This document shows positions 1 through 8,862 of a stretch of DNA of 64,000 bases, one piece after another. The position numbers and the translations under genes are program-made. The stretch's first letter is position 1. Each line of letters opens with the position of its first letter. The notes under the pieces were generated by a model. It did not search any database. It saw only the letters and a list, made by a program, of their open reading frames with translations, and had not been told where the DNA came from. This DNA is from Pseudothioclava sp033100795 (GTDB taxonomy: Bacteria; Pseudomonadota; Alphaproteobacteria; Rhodobacterales; Rhodobacteraceae). Where the stretch lies: assembly GCF_033100795.1 (NCBI RefSeq), contig NZ_JAWLVI010000001.1, positions 930,001-994,000 of the forward strand, read 5' to 3'.

Positions 1-902
1 TCCGCGAGGCAAATCCCGATTTCGCGGGTCGCCTGATTATCGCAGAGCCGCAAGGGCCACGGTGGCGGAACGACCCGTCGATCTCTGCCCCCGTGCGTGC
101 GCTTCTGGAGGGCGCCGGAGCCGAGATCATCCCCTTCGAGAACAAGGTCTTCGGCCAGTCCTACCCCTATGGCAACAAGATCGAGGCGCTGGCGGCCCTG
201 CCCGATGACGCGCCGTTCGTGTTTTTCGACACGGATACGGTGTTCACCGGCGCGCTGGCCTCGGTGGGGTTCGATTTTGCGCGCCCCGCAGCCTCGATGC
301 GCCGCGAGGGTAGCTGGCCCGAGCCGCCGCTTTACGGCCCCGGCTATGCGGGCATCTGGAAATGCCTCTATGACCGGTTCGGGCTGGATTTCGACAGCTC
401 GCTCGACCTGACGCAGCCCGATGAATACTGGGAGCGGTATCTCTATTTCAACGCGGGCTGGTTCTTTGGCGAAAGCCCGCGCGCGTTCGGCAAGCGGTTT
501 CTGGACTACGCCACCTCGATCAGGAACGACACGCCGGACGAGTTGGCGTGCCAGTCGCTTGACCCGTGGCTTGACCAGATCGCGCTGCCTTTGGTGATCC
601 ATTCCTTCGGCGGCGGCCGTCCGGGGCCGGAGCTTGCAGGGCTGGATGGCTCTGTAACCTGCCACTATCGCACCTTGCCCCTGATGTATGCGCGCGAAAG
701 CGATGCGGTGATCGACACGGTCGAGCGTGTGCTTGCGCCCAATCCCATCAAGAAGGTGATGAAGCTCTACGAGCCGGTCAAAAAGCTGGTTTATCAGGGC
801 AAGGGTCGCAAGGTGCGCGGCATGTTCGACCGCAATGACCTGCCCCGCCGCGAAAAGGTGATCCGCAACACGATCAAGCGCGAAGGGCTGTGGCTGCGCT
901 AA
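1..902 (+). CDS. Glycosyltransferase-like protein, 5'-truncated by window edge
   Basis: The frame is open from base 3 with no stop, so the gene begins outside the window; the GTG at 93 is probably internal. The visible ~299 residues include FFDTDT followed by VF, which resembles the metal-binding DxD motif of GT-A fold nucleotide-sugar transferases, and a later aromatic-rich stretch (ERYLYFNAGWFFG) reminiscent of glycosyltransferase acceptor loops. The C-terminus is basic and there is no membrane segment. I do not recognise a named family; the transferase role is inference from the DxD context. The gene ends about 85 bp before the sulfhydrylase gene and no terminator is evident between them. 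Confidence 0.6.
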   Translation, partial: REANPDFAGRLIIAEPQGPRWRNDPSISAPVRALLEGAGAEIIPFENKVFGQSYPYGNKIEALAALPDDAPFVFFDTDTVFTGALASVGFDFARPAASMRREGSWPEPPLYGPGYAGIWKCLYDRFGLDFDSSLDLTQPDEYWERYLYFNAGWFFGESPRAFGKRFLDYATSIRNDTPDELACQSLDPWLDQIALPLVIHSFGGGRPGPELAGLDGSVTCHYRTLPLMYARESDAVIDTVERVLAPNPIKKVMKLYEPVKKLVYQGKGRKVRGMFDRNDLPRREKVIRNTIKREGLWLR

Positions 903-988
903 GCCATCCATGCAGCGAGACGAATGTGATTGAAGCCCCTTGGGGCCACGGCTAACCTCTGCCCGAATTGACCTTACGGGAGGGCATT

Positions 989-2272
989 ATGGCCGACTAT
1001 TCGTTTGACACTCTGCAAATCCACGCGGGCGCCGAGCCTGATCCGGCAACCGGCGCGCGTCAGGTGCCGATCTACCAGACCACGGCCTATGTGTTCAAAG
1101 ACGCGGACCACGCCGCGCGTCTGTTCAACCTCGAAGAGGTCGGCTACATCTATTCGCGCCTGACCAACCCTACGGTGGCCGCGCTCGCCAACCGGATCGC
1201 AGCGCTTGAGGGTGGCGCGGGGGCTGTGTGCTGCTCGTCGGGTCACGCAGCGCAGATCATGGCGCTGTTCCCGCTGATGGGACCGGGCAAGAATATCGTT
1301 GCGTCTACGCGCCTCTATGGCGGCACGATCACCCAGTTCAGCCAGACGATCAAACGCTTCGGCTGGTCCGCGACCTTCGTCGATTTCGACGACACCGACG
1401 CCGTGCGCGCCGCGATCAACGACGACACGCGCGCGGTCTTCTGCGAGTCGATCTCGAACCCCGGCGGCTATATCACCGACATTCCCGCGATTGCGAAAAT
1501 CGCCGATGCGGCGGGCATACCGCTGATCGTGGATAACACGCTCGCCACCCCCTATCTGTGCCAGCCGATTGCCCTTGGCGCAACGCTGGTCGTGCATTCG
1601 GTTACCAAATACCTGACCGGCAACGGCACGGTGACGGGCGGCGTTGTGGTCGACAGCGGCAAGTTCGACTGGTCGGCCTCGGACAAGTTCCCCTCGCTCT
1701 CCGCACCCGAGCCGGCCTATCACGGCCTGAAATTCCATGAGGCGCTTGGGCCGATGGCATTCACCTTCCACTCGATCGCCATTGGCCTGCGCGATCTTGG
1801 CATGACGATGAACCCGCAAGGCGCGCATTACTCGCTGATGGGGATCGAGACGCTCAGCCTGCGGATGGACAAGCACATCGCCAATGCGAAAGCCGTGGCC
1901 GAGTGGCTGGAAAACGACCCGCGGATTGATTTTGTGACCTACGCCGGCCTTGAAAGCTCGCCGTGGAACGGGCGCGTGGCAAGTGTTTGCCCGAAAGGCG
2001 CGGGTGCGCTCTTCACCGTTGCGGTGAAGGGCGGCTATGACGCTTGCGTCAAGCTGGTGAACAACCTCAAGCTCTTTAGCCATGTCGCGAACCTTGGCGA
2101 CGCACGCTCGCTGATTATCCATTCGGCCTCGACCACGCACCGCCAGCTGACCGAGGCGCAGCAGGTCGCCGCAGGGGCCGCGCCGAACGTCGTGCGCCTC
2201 TCGATCGGGATCGAGAATGCCGCCGATCTGATTGCCGATCTCGATCAGGCACTGACCGCCGCAACCGCCTGA
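989..2272 (+). CDS. metY: O-acetylhomoserine aminocarboxypropyltransferase (MetY-type sulfhydrylase)
   Basis: PLP enzyme of the Cys/Met metabolism family that makes homocysteine (or methionine with methanethiol) from O-acetyl-L-homoserine and sulfide in the cytoplasm. The 427-residue product has the family length of about 430. It opens with FDTLQIHAG, has the YSRLTNPT segment that contacts PLP phosphate, and the HSVTKYLTGNG motif in which Lys207 forms the Schiff base. The end has the usual VRLSIGIENAADLIADL segment. The start is the ATG at 989, preceded by a GGGAGG ribosome-binding site; the upstream TTG at 968 would add only seven unconserved residues. It is transcribed alone and ends at a strong terminator. 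Confidence 0.93.
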   Translation: MADYSFDTLQIHAGAEPDPATGARQVPIYQTTAYVFKDADHAARLFNLEEVGYIYSRLTNPTVAALANRIAALEGGAGAVCCSSGHAAQIMALFPLMGPGKNIVASTRLYGGTITQFSQTIKRFGWSATFVDFDDTDAVRAAINDDTRAVFCESISNPGGYITDIPAIAKIADAAGIPLIVDNTLATPYLCQPIALGATLVVHSVTKYLTGNGTVTGGVVVDSGKFDWSASDKFPSLSAPEPAYHGLKFHEALGPMAFTFHSIAIGLRDLGMTMNPQGAHYSLMGIETLSLRMDKHIANAKAVAEWLENDPRIDFVTYAGLESSPWNGRVASVCPKGAGALFTVAVKGGYDACVKLVNNLKLFSHVANLGDARSLIIHSASTTHRQLTEAQQVAAGAAPNVVRLSIGIENAADLIADLDQALTAATA

Positions 2273-2292
2273 TCCGACGCATAAAACTCCGA

Positions 2293-2328
2293 AAGGCCGC
2301 GCAACACCCCTGCGCGGCCTTTTCTTTT
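2293..2328 (+). terminator. Rho-independent terminator of metY
   Basis: An 11-bp perfect stem (2293-2303 with 2311-2321) around a 7-nt loop, followed by TTTCTTTT. It lies 20 bp after the metY stop. Confidence 0.88.
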
Positions 2329-2336
2329 GGCGGGCG

Positions 2337-2346
2337 CCCCCCCCCC
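2337..2346. repeat. Ten-base poly-C tract in the metY-2486 intergenic region
   Basis: An uninterrupted run of ten C residues sits between the metY terminator and the next gene, about 140 bp upstream of its start. Homopolymer tracts of this length are prone to slippage; whether it affects expression cannot be told from the sequence. Confidence 0.8.
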
Positions 2347-2485
2347 GAATACGGGCGAAAACCCGCCCTTCGGGCCAAAAGTGAACGCGTGCCCCTCCCG
2401 CTTTGGCTTTTCACAAGGCGCAAACTGCTTTACCAAGTCACAAACGTAACTTTTCCGCGCAAAGCGGCTAGTGCCAGGCCCGAGT

Positions 2486-5224
2486 ATGAAACCAGATTTT
2501 GCCCTTAACCTGTCGCATGATGGCATCGGATTGCTTCAGCGGATGGGGGACGGCTGGCTTGTGCTTGAGGAACTCTCGCTGGATGCGCCCGACCTGCCCG
2601 AGCAACTGGCGGCCATGCGCGCCCGCGCCGAAGGGTTGGCACCGCAAGGGTTGATGACCAAGCTGGTAATCCCCGCCTCGCAAATCCTGTATACCCGCGT
2701 CAACGCCTCTGGCCCCAGCCCCGCCGCGCGGCGCAAGCAGATCGCAACGGCCCTTGAGGGCATGACCCCCTATCCGGTCGCGGATCTGGTCTTCGATTGG
2801 AGCGGAACCGGACCCGAGGTCGCCGTCGCCGTCGTCGCACGCGAGACCCTGTCCGAGGCCGAGACTTTCGCCCAGACTTATGGTTTTGCGCCGGTCGCCT
2901 TTTGCGCCATTCCTGACGAGCGCGATTTCCCCGCCGAGGTCTGGTTCGGCCTGGCCTCTGGTGCGGCGGCCCTGTTGCCCGAGGGCGAGCGCATCCTGCG
3001 CGACACCCAAATCATGCGCATTCTGAGCGCCGAAGATGTCCCGCCCCCTGCCGCACCCGAGGTTGAGGATGCTCTGCCGGAAGAAGCCGCGCCCGTCGAG
3101 GAGCCTCCCGTCGAGGTAGCGCCCCCCGAACCGCAGGCGGAGCCTCGGCCTGCGCCCGAAGACCTTGCGCCTGTGCTGCATGAGCCGCCGGTCGAGGAGC
3201 AGGAGCCTGAACCTGCGCTGGACGCACCGCTGACCGAGGCTCCCTCCCCCGAGACGCAGCCCGACGAACCGCCTCATACGGAAGAACCGCCCGCGCCCGC
3301 CGGGGCAACGCCGGAACCAGAAGGTCCGGATGCGGCCCCGACCGAGACCCCCGCCCCAGCGACAGAAGAGGCGCAGCCATCGCCCGAACCGCCCCCCGCC
3401 GACGCAGCAACGCCCGCCCCCGCAAAGGACACCCCGGACGGCGAACCGGCGCCCGTCGAGGCCGCACCGGCGAGCACAGAACAAGCCGCCTTCGATGTCG
3501 GCTTGAGCGCGGTGAGTGCCAAGATCGAAACGCCGGAACCTCCGGCCCCTGCCCCCCGCCTTGGCGGCGTCAAGCGCGCGACGGACAAGGCAGCCTCTCC
3601 CGCTGCGACCAAACAGAAAACCGCGGCCAAAGACGCGATTTCCTTGGCCAAAGCCACGAGCGTCGGGCTGGAAAAAGCAAGCAAGACCGCGCGCAAACTG
3701 GGCAAGACGGCGGGCACTGCAGGCGGCGCTGCACTGCAGGCGGCCTCGGCCCGGCTCAAATCCGCGCAGGCCAAGCCCGAAGCCCTGCCCGCTACGCCTG
3801 CGGCGGAACCGCCCGCAGTGACAGTTTTCGGCGCGCCCAAAAGCCGGATCGGCGGCAAGCCCAAACATCTGGGGCTGGCACTGGTCGGCGGGTTGGCCGC
3901 TATGCTGGTGCTGGTCGGTGTCTGGGCGAGCTTCCTTGAAGCCCCGACCGAGCCAGCCGCCGTAGAGGAGCAGATCGCAGCGGCCACACCGGCACCGCAG
4001 GAAGAGGCGCCCGCGCCGGAAGCCGCTCCCGAAGCGGCAGAGGTGATCGAACCAGAGGTGATCGAGCCGGAGCCGGAGGTCGCGCCCGCACCGGAACCTG
4101 CCACGGAACCTGCCACGGAGCCTGCCGTCGAGCTGGCGACCCCGGAACCTGCGCCGCAGCCCGCGCCGTTGCCCGCGCTGCCACCGAACACGCTGCCGCC
4201 GCTGAGTGTGGCCATTGCAGAAATTGCGCCAGCCCCCGAGCCACAGCCTGAACCGGCGCCCGCGATCGACCCCACGCCCGAAGGCACGCTCTCGCCCGAG
4301 GGGTTCACCCTTTTTGCCGGTCGCCCCGATCTCGTGCCCGGACCGCGCCCTGCGGCGGTGCTGGCGGCCTATTCGGCAGCGAATGCCCCCTATGCCGATC
4401 CGGCGCTCAAGGGCTTCCGCCCGCGCCCGCGTCCGGCCTCGGTCACAAACGCCTTCGAGGCAAGCCGGCAAGCCCCCGCTGCGGTCGAGCCTGCCGCCCC
4501 CGAAGCGCTGCCCGAGGAGGATCACACCGCGCTGCCCTATGCCGATCCGGCCCTTGCGGGCGCGCGGCCCAAGGCCCGACCCGCCTCGGTTCTGGAGGCC
4601 GCGCGGCTGGCCCTGACGCCGCCTCCGGTCGCGAACCCCGCCGCCGCACGGCTGGCCTCTATCCGCCCGCGCGCGCGTCCGGCCTCCATCTTGTCCGCAG
4701 CCAGTGACGCGCAGGCCCAAGCCGCCGCCGACGCCGCTGCGGCAGCCTTGGCCACCCGCACAGATCCGTTCGAAGGCGCAACGCGGCTGGCTGTCACCGT
4801 CTCGCGCAGGCCACCTTCCAAACCCTCGAACATCGCGGCCATTGCGGCAAATGCCCGCCGCATTGAGACAGCCGCGGCAAAACCCGGCAGACCCGAACCG
4901 ACGGTCGTCTCTGCCCCTGCCCAAGACGACGAGATCGACGAACCCGAACCCACCGCTGCCGCACCGAAAATTCCGACCAGCGCCTCGGTCGCAAAACAGG
5001 CAACCGTGCGCAATGGCATTGATTTGGGCGAGATGAACCTGATCGGCCTTTTCGGCTCGTCGAAAAGCCGCCGCGCGCTGATCCGTATGCCGAACGGCAA
5101 ATTCGTCAAAGTCGGCGTCGGAGACCGTCTGGATGGCGGCAAGGTCACCGCCATCGGGACAGACACGATCAGCTACACCAAGAAATCGCGCAATTACACG
5201 CTCAAGCTGCTCAAAGGCAGCTAG
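2486..5224 (+). CDS. Large Pro/Ala/Glu-rich single-pass membrane protein with PilP/GspC-like C-terminus
   Basis: A 912-residue protein of unknown function. Residues 1-170 form a compact domain with a faint PilM/GspL look. This is followed by a long low-complexity P/A/E-rich linker, one hydrophobic helix at about 460-482 (LALVGGLAAMLVLVGVW) and a second acidic linker. Residues ~610-730 then carry repeated RPxxRPASV/I units (see findings). The last ~75 residues (MNLIGLFGSSKSRRALIRM, then VGVGDRLDGGKVTAIG) resemble the small beta domain of PilP/GspC pilus and secretion proteins. The ATG at 2486 is preferred over the GTG at 2471. No pilus or secretion genes lie nearby, so a role in envelope assembly is inference. 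The long antisense ORF here is a composition artefact. Confidence 0.7.
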   Translation: MKPDFALNLSHDGIGLLQRMGDGWLVLEELSLDAPDLPEQLAAMRARAEGLAPQGLMTKLVIPASQILYTRVNASGPSPAARRKQIATALEGMTPYPVADLVFDWSGTGPEVAVAVVARETLSEAETFAQTYGFAPVAFCAIPDERDFPAEVWFGLASGAAALLPEGERILRDTQIMRILSAEDVPPPAAPEVEDALPEEAAPVEEPPVEVAPPEPQAEPRPAPEDLAPVLHEPPVEEQEPEPALDAPLTEAPSPETQPDEPPHTEEPPAPAGATPEPEGPDAAPTETPAPATEEAQPSPEPPPADAATPAPAKDTPDGEPAPVEAAPASTEQAAFDVGLSAVSAKIETPEPPAPAPRLGGVKRATDKAASPAATKQKTAAKDAISLAKATSVGLEKASKTARKLGKTAGTAGGAALQAASARLKSAQAKPEALPATPAAEPPAVTVFGAPKSRIGGKPKHLGLALVGGLAAMLVLVGVWASFLEAPTEPAAVEEQIAAATPAPQEEAPAPEAAPEAAEVIEPEVIEPEPEVAPAPEPATEPATEPAVELATPEPAPQPAPLPALPPNTLPPLSVAIAEIAPAPEPQPEPAPAIDPTPEGTLSPEGFTLFAGRPDLVPGPRPAAVLAAYSAANAPYADPALKGFRPRPRPASVTNAFEASRQAPAAVEPAAPEALPEEDHTALPYADPALAGARPKARPASVLEAARLALTPPPVANPAAARLASIRPRARPASILSAASDAQAQAAADAAAAALATRTDPFEGATRLAVTVSRRPPSKPSNIAAIAANARRIETAAAKPGRPEPTVVSAPAQDDEIDEPEPTAAAPKIPTSASVAKQATVRNGIDLGEMNLIGLFGSSKSRRALIRMPNGKFVKVGVGDRLDGGKVTAIGTDTISYTKKSRNYTLKLLKGS

Positions 5225-5388
5225 GCTTTTCACGTCCTGTAACAGCTTCGAAATACAAGGCGTTTACCCTTGCGCCTGCCTATGAGTGCGTTACCCTTGC
5301 ATAACTCCCCGGACCCGAGGCCAAAGCCTTTTCCGGCCTGACGGCCCGGAAGGGGCGGTCTATTTCGGAAAGGACTTTTTGCGACCCT

Positions 5389-7266
5389 ATGGAAAGCTTC
5401 CTGCTTCAGGCTACGCTCTATCTGTTTGCAATGGTGATCGCCGTGCCGCTGGCCTCGCGCGCGGGGCTTGGCTCGGTTCTGGGCTATCTGATCGCGGGCA
5501 TCCTGATCGGGCCGGTGCTCGGGCTGGTCGGATCGGAGATGAGCGATCTGCAACATTTCGCGGAATTCGGCGTTGTGATGATGCTGTTCCTGATCGGGCT
5601 GGAGATGGAGCCGCGCGCGCTTTGGGCGATGCGCGACAAGTTGGTCGGGCTTGGCGGGTTGCAGGTGGTGCTGACGCTTGGCGCGGTGGCGGGGATCGCG
5701 GCCTGGCTCGGCCAGCCGATCGAGATTGCGATTGCCTTGGGGATGATCTTTGCGCTGTCATCAACGGCTATCGTGCTGCAAACGCTGAACGAAAAGCGGC
5801 TGATGCAGACCGCAGGCGGGCGCGCGGCGTTTTCGGTGCTGCTGATGCAGGACATCGCAGTGATCCCGATGCTGGCACTGATGCCGCTTCTGGCGCGCCC
5901 CGGAGCGCGCGCGATTGCCGAGGCGCAAAACAGCCCCGACCACCCTGTCGCGCATTTCATTCAGGCGCTGCCGGGCTGGCAAGTGACGCTTGTGACCCTT
6001 GGCGCGGTCGCCTTTACCGTGGTCGCGGGGCACTATCTGGTGCGCCCTCTGTTTCGCTTTGTCCACGGCGCGCGCCTGCGCGAGATCAACACGGCGATGG
6101 CGCTGATGATCGTCGTGGGTATTGCCTCGCTGATGTATCTGGTGGGCCTCTCACCCGCGCTTGGCACGTTTCTGGCGGGCGTCGTTCTGGCCGATAGCGA
6201 GTTCAAGCACGAGCTGGAATCAGACATCGAGCCGTTCAAGGGGCTTCTGATGGGTCTCTTTTTCATCACCGTCGGCGCGGGGATCAATTTCGCGCTGATC
6301 TGGCGCCAACCGCTTGAGATTTTCGCGCTGGTGGCGGGGCTGGTTCTGCTGAAGGCGGGCATTTTGGCGGGGCTTGGGCGCGCCTTCCGGGTGCGCGGCA
6401 AGGACCGCTCGCTTTTCACGCTGGGGCTGGCGCAGGCGGGCGAGTTTGGTTTTGTGCTGATCTCATTCGCCGTCGCGCAGCGCATCCTGCCGCATCTGGT
6501 CGCGGAAAAGGCGCTGGTGGTGATCGCGCTCTCGATGCTGATCACGCCGCTTCTGTTCATCCTGCACGACTGGCTGGTCAAGCTGCTGGTCTCGGAAGGC
6601 GGCCCGAAGGCGGATCTGATCGACGAACAAGGCCCGATCATCATCGCGGGCGTGGGGCGTTTCGGGCAGGTGGTGAACCGGCTTGTGACCATGTCGGGCT
6701 ATCGCACGGTGGTTCTGGACGCGGATCTGCGCACGATCCAGTTGATGCGCACCTTCGGCTTCAAGGGTTATTTCGGAGACCCGACGCGGCCTGACCTGCT
6801 GGCGGCTGCAGGGCTGGCGAAGGCGCGGGTTCTGGTGGTGGCGCTGGACGACAAGAACGCCACGACGCGGCTGGTCGCCTATGCCCGCCGGATGCGGCCC
6901 GATCTGCACATCATCGCGCGCGCGCGCGACCGTATTCATGTGTTCGATCTGTATCGCGCTGGCGCCAATGACATCGTGCGCGAGATGTTCGACTCCTCGC
7001 TGCGCGCTGGCCGCTATGTTCTGGAAAACGTCGGCCTGTCCGAGTTCGAAGCATCCGAGCTGGAAAAGATCTTCTTCAAGCTGGACCGCGCGGCGGTGCG
7101 CGATCTGGCAAAGGTCTGGAAACCCGGCGTGCCGATTGAGCAGAACCCCGAATATATCGCCCGCACGCGCGAGCTGAACACCGAGCTTGAGACCGAGATG
7201 ATGCAGCGCTTTGCCAAGCGGACCGACAGCGCAGGCGACGCCCCTGCCCCCGAGGCCGACAGCTGA
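5389..7266 (+). CDS. Kef-type K+/H+ antiporter (CPA2 family with RCK domain)
   Basis: A 625-residue integral membrane protein of the monovalent cation:proton antiporter-2 family. Residues 1-385 contain about a dozen hydrophobic helices, including LGYLIAGILIGPVLG and GVVMMLFLIGLEMEP, which are typical of the Na+/H+ exchanger fold. From about 415 there is a TrkA-N/RCK nucleotide-binding domain beginning IIIAGVGRFGQVVNRL, which in KefB/KefC binds NAD(H) and glutathione. The length fits KefB/KefC (600-620). No KefF/KefG ancillary gene is adjacent, so the ligand specificity is open. The start is the first ATG of the conserved block. Confidence 0.9.
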   Translation: MESFLLQATLYLFAMVIAVPLASRAGLGSVLGYLIAGILIGPVLGLVGSEMSDLQHFAEFGVVMMLFLIGLEMEPRALWAMRDKLVGLGGLQVVLTLGAVAGIAAWLGQPIEIAIALGMIFALSSTAIVLQTLNEKRLMQTAGGRAAFSVLLMQDIAVIPMLALMPLLARPGARAIAEAQNSPDHPVAHFIQALPGWQVTLVTLGAVAFTVVAGHYLVRPLFRFVHGARLREINTAMALMIVVGIASLMYLVGLSPALGTFLAGVVLADSEFKHELESDIEPFKGLLMGLFFITVGAGINFALIWRQPLEIFALVAGLVLLKAGILAGLGRAFRVRGKDRSLFTLGLAQAGEFGFVLISFAVAQRILPHLVAEKALVVIALSMLITPLLFILHDWLVKLLVSEGGPKADLIDEQGPIIIAGVGRFGQVVNRLVTMSGYRTVVLDADLRTIQLMRTFGFKGYFGDPTRPDLLAAAGLAKARVLVVALDDKNATTRLVAYARRMRPDLHIIARARDRIHVFDLYRAGANDIVREMFDSSLRAGRYVLENVGLSEFEASELEKIFFKLDRAAVRDLAKVWKPGVPIEQNPEYIARTRELNTELETEMMQRFAKRTDSAGDAPAPEADS

Positions 7267-7272
7267 AACGCA

Positions 7273-7298
7273 AAACGCAGGACAAAAGCCCTGCGTTT
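7273..7298. terminator. Hairpin between convergent antiporter and carD genes
   Basis: A 9-bp perfect stem (7273-7281 with 7290-7298) and 8-nt loop between two convergent genes. On the minus strand it is followed by TTTTGCGTTT, so it most likely terminates carD and may serve both directions. Confidence 0.6.
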
Positions 7299-7320
7299 CA
7301 CGAATGGTATCAGGTTTGCC

Positions 7321-7830
7321 TTACGCGGCGCGGCTGACCAGAACGTCATCAACCTTTTTCGCGGCACCGGCTTCGTCCGTGCCCGAAACAGCCGCAACCT
7401 CGCGGGTCAGGCGCTCGAGTGCGGCTTCGTAAAGCTGACGCTCGGAATAGGATTGCTCGCGCTGGTCGTCGTTGCGATGCAGGTCGCGCACGACCTCGGC
7501 AATCGACAAGAGGTCGCCCGAGTTGATTTTTTGCTCGTATTCCTGCGCTCGGCGCGACCACATGGCGCGCTTGACCTTGGCCTTACCCTTAAGGGTTTCC
7601 AGCGCCTTGGTCACGATGTCGGGCGAGGACAGCCCGCGCATCCCGATCTCGGTCGCCTTGTGGGTCGGCACGCGCAGCGTCATCTTGTCTTTTTCGAAGG
7701 AGATCACGAACAGCTCAAGTTTAAGCCCGGCAATTTCCTGTTCCTCGATCGAAACGATCTTACCAACGCCATGGGCCGGATAGACAACAAATTCATTGGG
7801 ACGAAACTCGGGTTTCTTGGTCTTGGTCAT
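7321..7830 (-). CDS. carD: CarD family RNA polymerase-binding transcription regulator
   Basis: A 169-residue CarD homologue. The N-terminal Tudor-like RNA polymerase interaction domain is seen in FVVYPAHGVGKIVSIEE and the following beta strands. The C-terminal helical DNA-binding part contains WSRRAQEYEQKINSGDLL and LYEAALERLTREVA. In alphaproteobacteria CarD binds the RNA polymerase beta subunit and stabilises open complexes, especially at promoters with imperfect -10 regions. The ATG at 7830 is preceded by AAGGAAG at correct spacing; the longer reading frame upstream is unconserved. It is transcribed singly, downstream of fdxA. Confidence 0.95.
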   Translation of the reverse strand: MTKTKKPEFRPNEFVVYPAHGVGKIVSIEEQEIAGLKLELFVISFEKDKMTLRVPTHKATEIGMRGLSSPDIVTKALETLKGKAKVKRAMWSRRAQEYEQKINSGDLLSIAEVVRDLHRNDDQREQSYSERQLYEAALERLTREVAAVSGTDEAGAAKKVDDVLVSRAA

Positions 7831-8100
7831 GCAGTCGCTTCCTTGCAGATGACCCCGTTTTCCTGTTTCGACAGCGCAAAAGACGCCCACGGAACACTTG
7901 GTTCCGAGATAACGCCCAGACACTGGTGAAACCTTCCCTGCTGTCACAAACAGGAAAGCCGGATTCGAGATCCATTATGTAACAAGAAGGTATCACAAAA
8001 CCGCCCGAAAACAAAGCAACTCGACGCGAGATCCCCCGCATCCCCAGAGTTTTCAGAGGCTTAGCGCCATTTCATCGACCCGGCAGGTTGCCTTTTAACC
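7831..8100. other. Gene-free region upstream of carD
   Basis: No coding sequence is convincing here. The stretch is less GC-rich than its surroundings and should hold the carD promoter, which the fdxA terminator insulates from upstream transcription. I could not assign -35/-10 boxes with confidence. Confidence 0.5.
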
Positions 8101-8128
8101 GGAAAACAGGCGCGAATCGCTTCGCGCC
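8101..8128 (-). terminator. Rho-independent terminator of fdxA
   Basis: On the minus strand an 8-bp GGCGCGAA/TTCGCGCC stem with a 4-nt loop (8109-8128) is followed by TGTTTTCC. It lies 18 bp past the fdxA stop. Confidence 0.75.
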
Positions 8129-8145
8129 CGCAGAATCACCGATTC

Positions 8146-8487
8146 TTATTCGTCGCCCGCGCCCGGCTTTTCGGAGAAATACTTCTCCAGTTTACCCTCT
8201 TCGCCGTCACGCTCTTCATAGCCCGGCATCGGGTCTTTCTTCTGCGTGATAACCGGCCAGAGATCGGCGTATTTGCGGTTGAACTCGACCCATGTTTCCA
8301 TGCCCGGTTCGGTATCGGGGCGGATCGCATCGGCAGGGCACTCGGGCTCGCACACGCCGCAGTCGATACATTCATCAGGATGGATCACCAGCGTGTTTTC
8401 GCCCTCATAGAAGCAATCGACCGGACATACCTCGACGCAGTCGGTGTATTTGCAGGCGATGCAGTTATCAGTGACGACATAGGTCAT
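8146..8487 (-). CDS. fdxA: Ferredoxin FdxA (7Fe type, 3Fe-4S plus 4Fe-4S)
   Basis: A 113-residue soluble electron carrier with the cysteine pattern of Azotobacter-type 7Fe ferredoxins. The N-terminal CIACKYTDCVEVCPVDC carries Cys9, 12, 17, 21 and 25, and a second CIDCGVCEPECPAD motif follows. The remaining acidic C-terminal half (ADLWPVITQKKDPMP) is characteristic of FdxA. The start chosen is MTYVVTDNC, matching the family; upstream codons in the frame are unconserved. The gene is flanked by S4/helicase genes upstream and carD downstream, a common Rhodobacterales order. The redox partner is unknown. Confidence 0.95.
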   Translation of the reverse strand: MTYVVTDNCIACKYTDCVEVCPVDCFYEGENTLVIHPDECIDCGVCEPECPADAIRPDTEPGMETWVEFNRKYADLWPVITQKKDPMPGYEERDGEEGKLEKYFSEKPGAGDE

Positions 8488-8553
8488 GGGGACCCCCGAA
8501 GAAATATGAGTTTGCGCGATACCTAACGAGCCTTGCAGGATCAATCAAGCGGT

Positions 8554-8862
8554 TCAAGGCGTGATTTTACCCTCTGCGGCGATCTGGCCCTGCGCGTCGA
8601 GATCAAGATAGAGGGTTTGCGCCTCGGGCGCGGGGCCGCGGCGCGCCCCGCAGGCCAGAATCCGCAAGACCCGGACCTGCCCTCCGATCGCGAGCGTCAG
8701 CACATCGCCCTCGCCCACCGCGCGCCCCGGCTTGTCGATACGCTGCCCGTTCAAACGCAACTTGCCGCCCTGCACAAGCCGGGCGGCAAGGGGGCGCGTC
8801 TTGACCAGACGCGCGTGCCAGAGCCATTTGTCGATGCGGATACGCTCGTCCGCGTGGGTCAT
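8554..8862 (-). CDS. S4 domain RNA-binding protein (Hsp15/HslR-like)
   Basis: A 102-residue protein with an N-terminal S4 domain (RIDKWLWHARLVKTRPLAARLV, then LRLNGQRIDKPGRAVGEGDVLTL), followed by a short beta-rich tail (QVRVLRILACGARRGPA). This is the layout of Hsp15/HslR, which binds stalled 50S subunits carrying peptidyl-tRNA. Its start overlaps the helicase stop by one base (TAATG on the coding strand), so the two are translationally coupled, suggesting a shared role in RNA metabolism or ribosome rescue. That functional link is inference. Confidence 0.88.
   Translation of the reverse strand: MTHADERIRIDKWLWHARLVKTRPLAARLVQGGKLRLNGQRIDKPGRAVGEGDVLTLAIGGQVRVLRILACGARRGPAPEAQTLYLDLDAQGQIAAEGKITP

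Noticed and set aside
903..988. Possible SAM-II riboswitch upstream of metY
   Set aside because: There is a GTGATT...CCACGGCTAAC pattern that faintly recalls SAM-II, but the conserved TTAAA and GCTAAA elements are not both present. A covariance model search would decide.
2468..5233. 921-aa ORF on the minus strand
   Set aside because: It mirrors the high-GC Pro/Ala/Glu gene on the plus strand; composition is Gly/Arg-rich with no domain.
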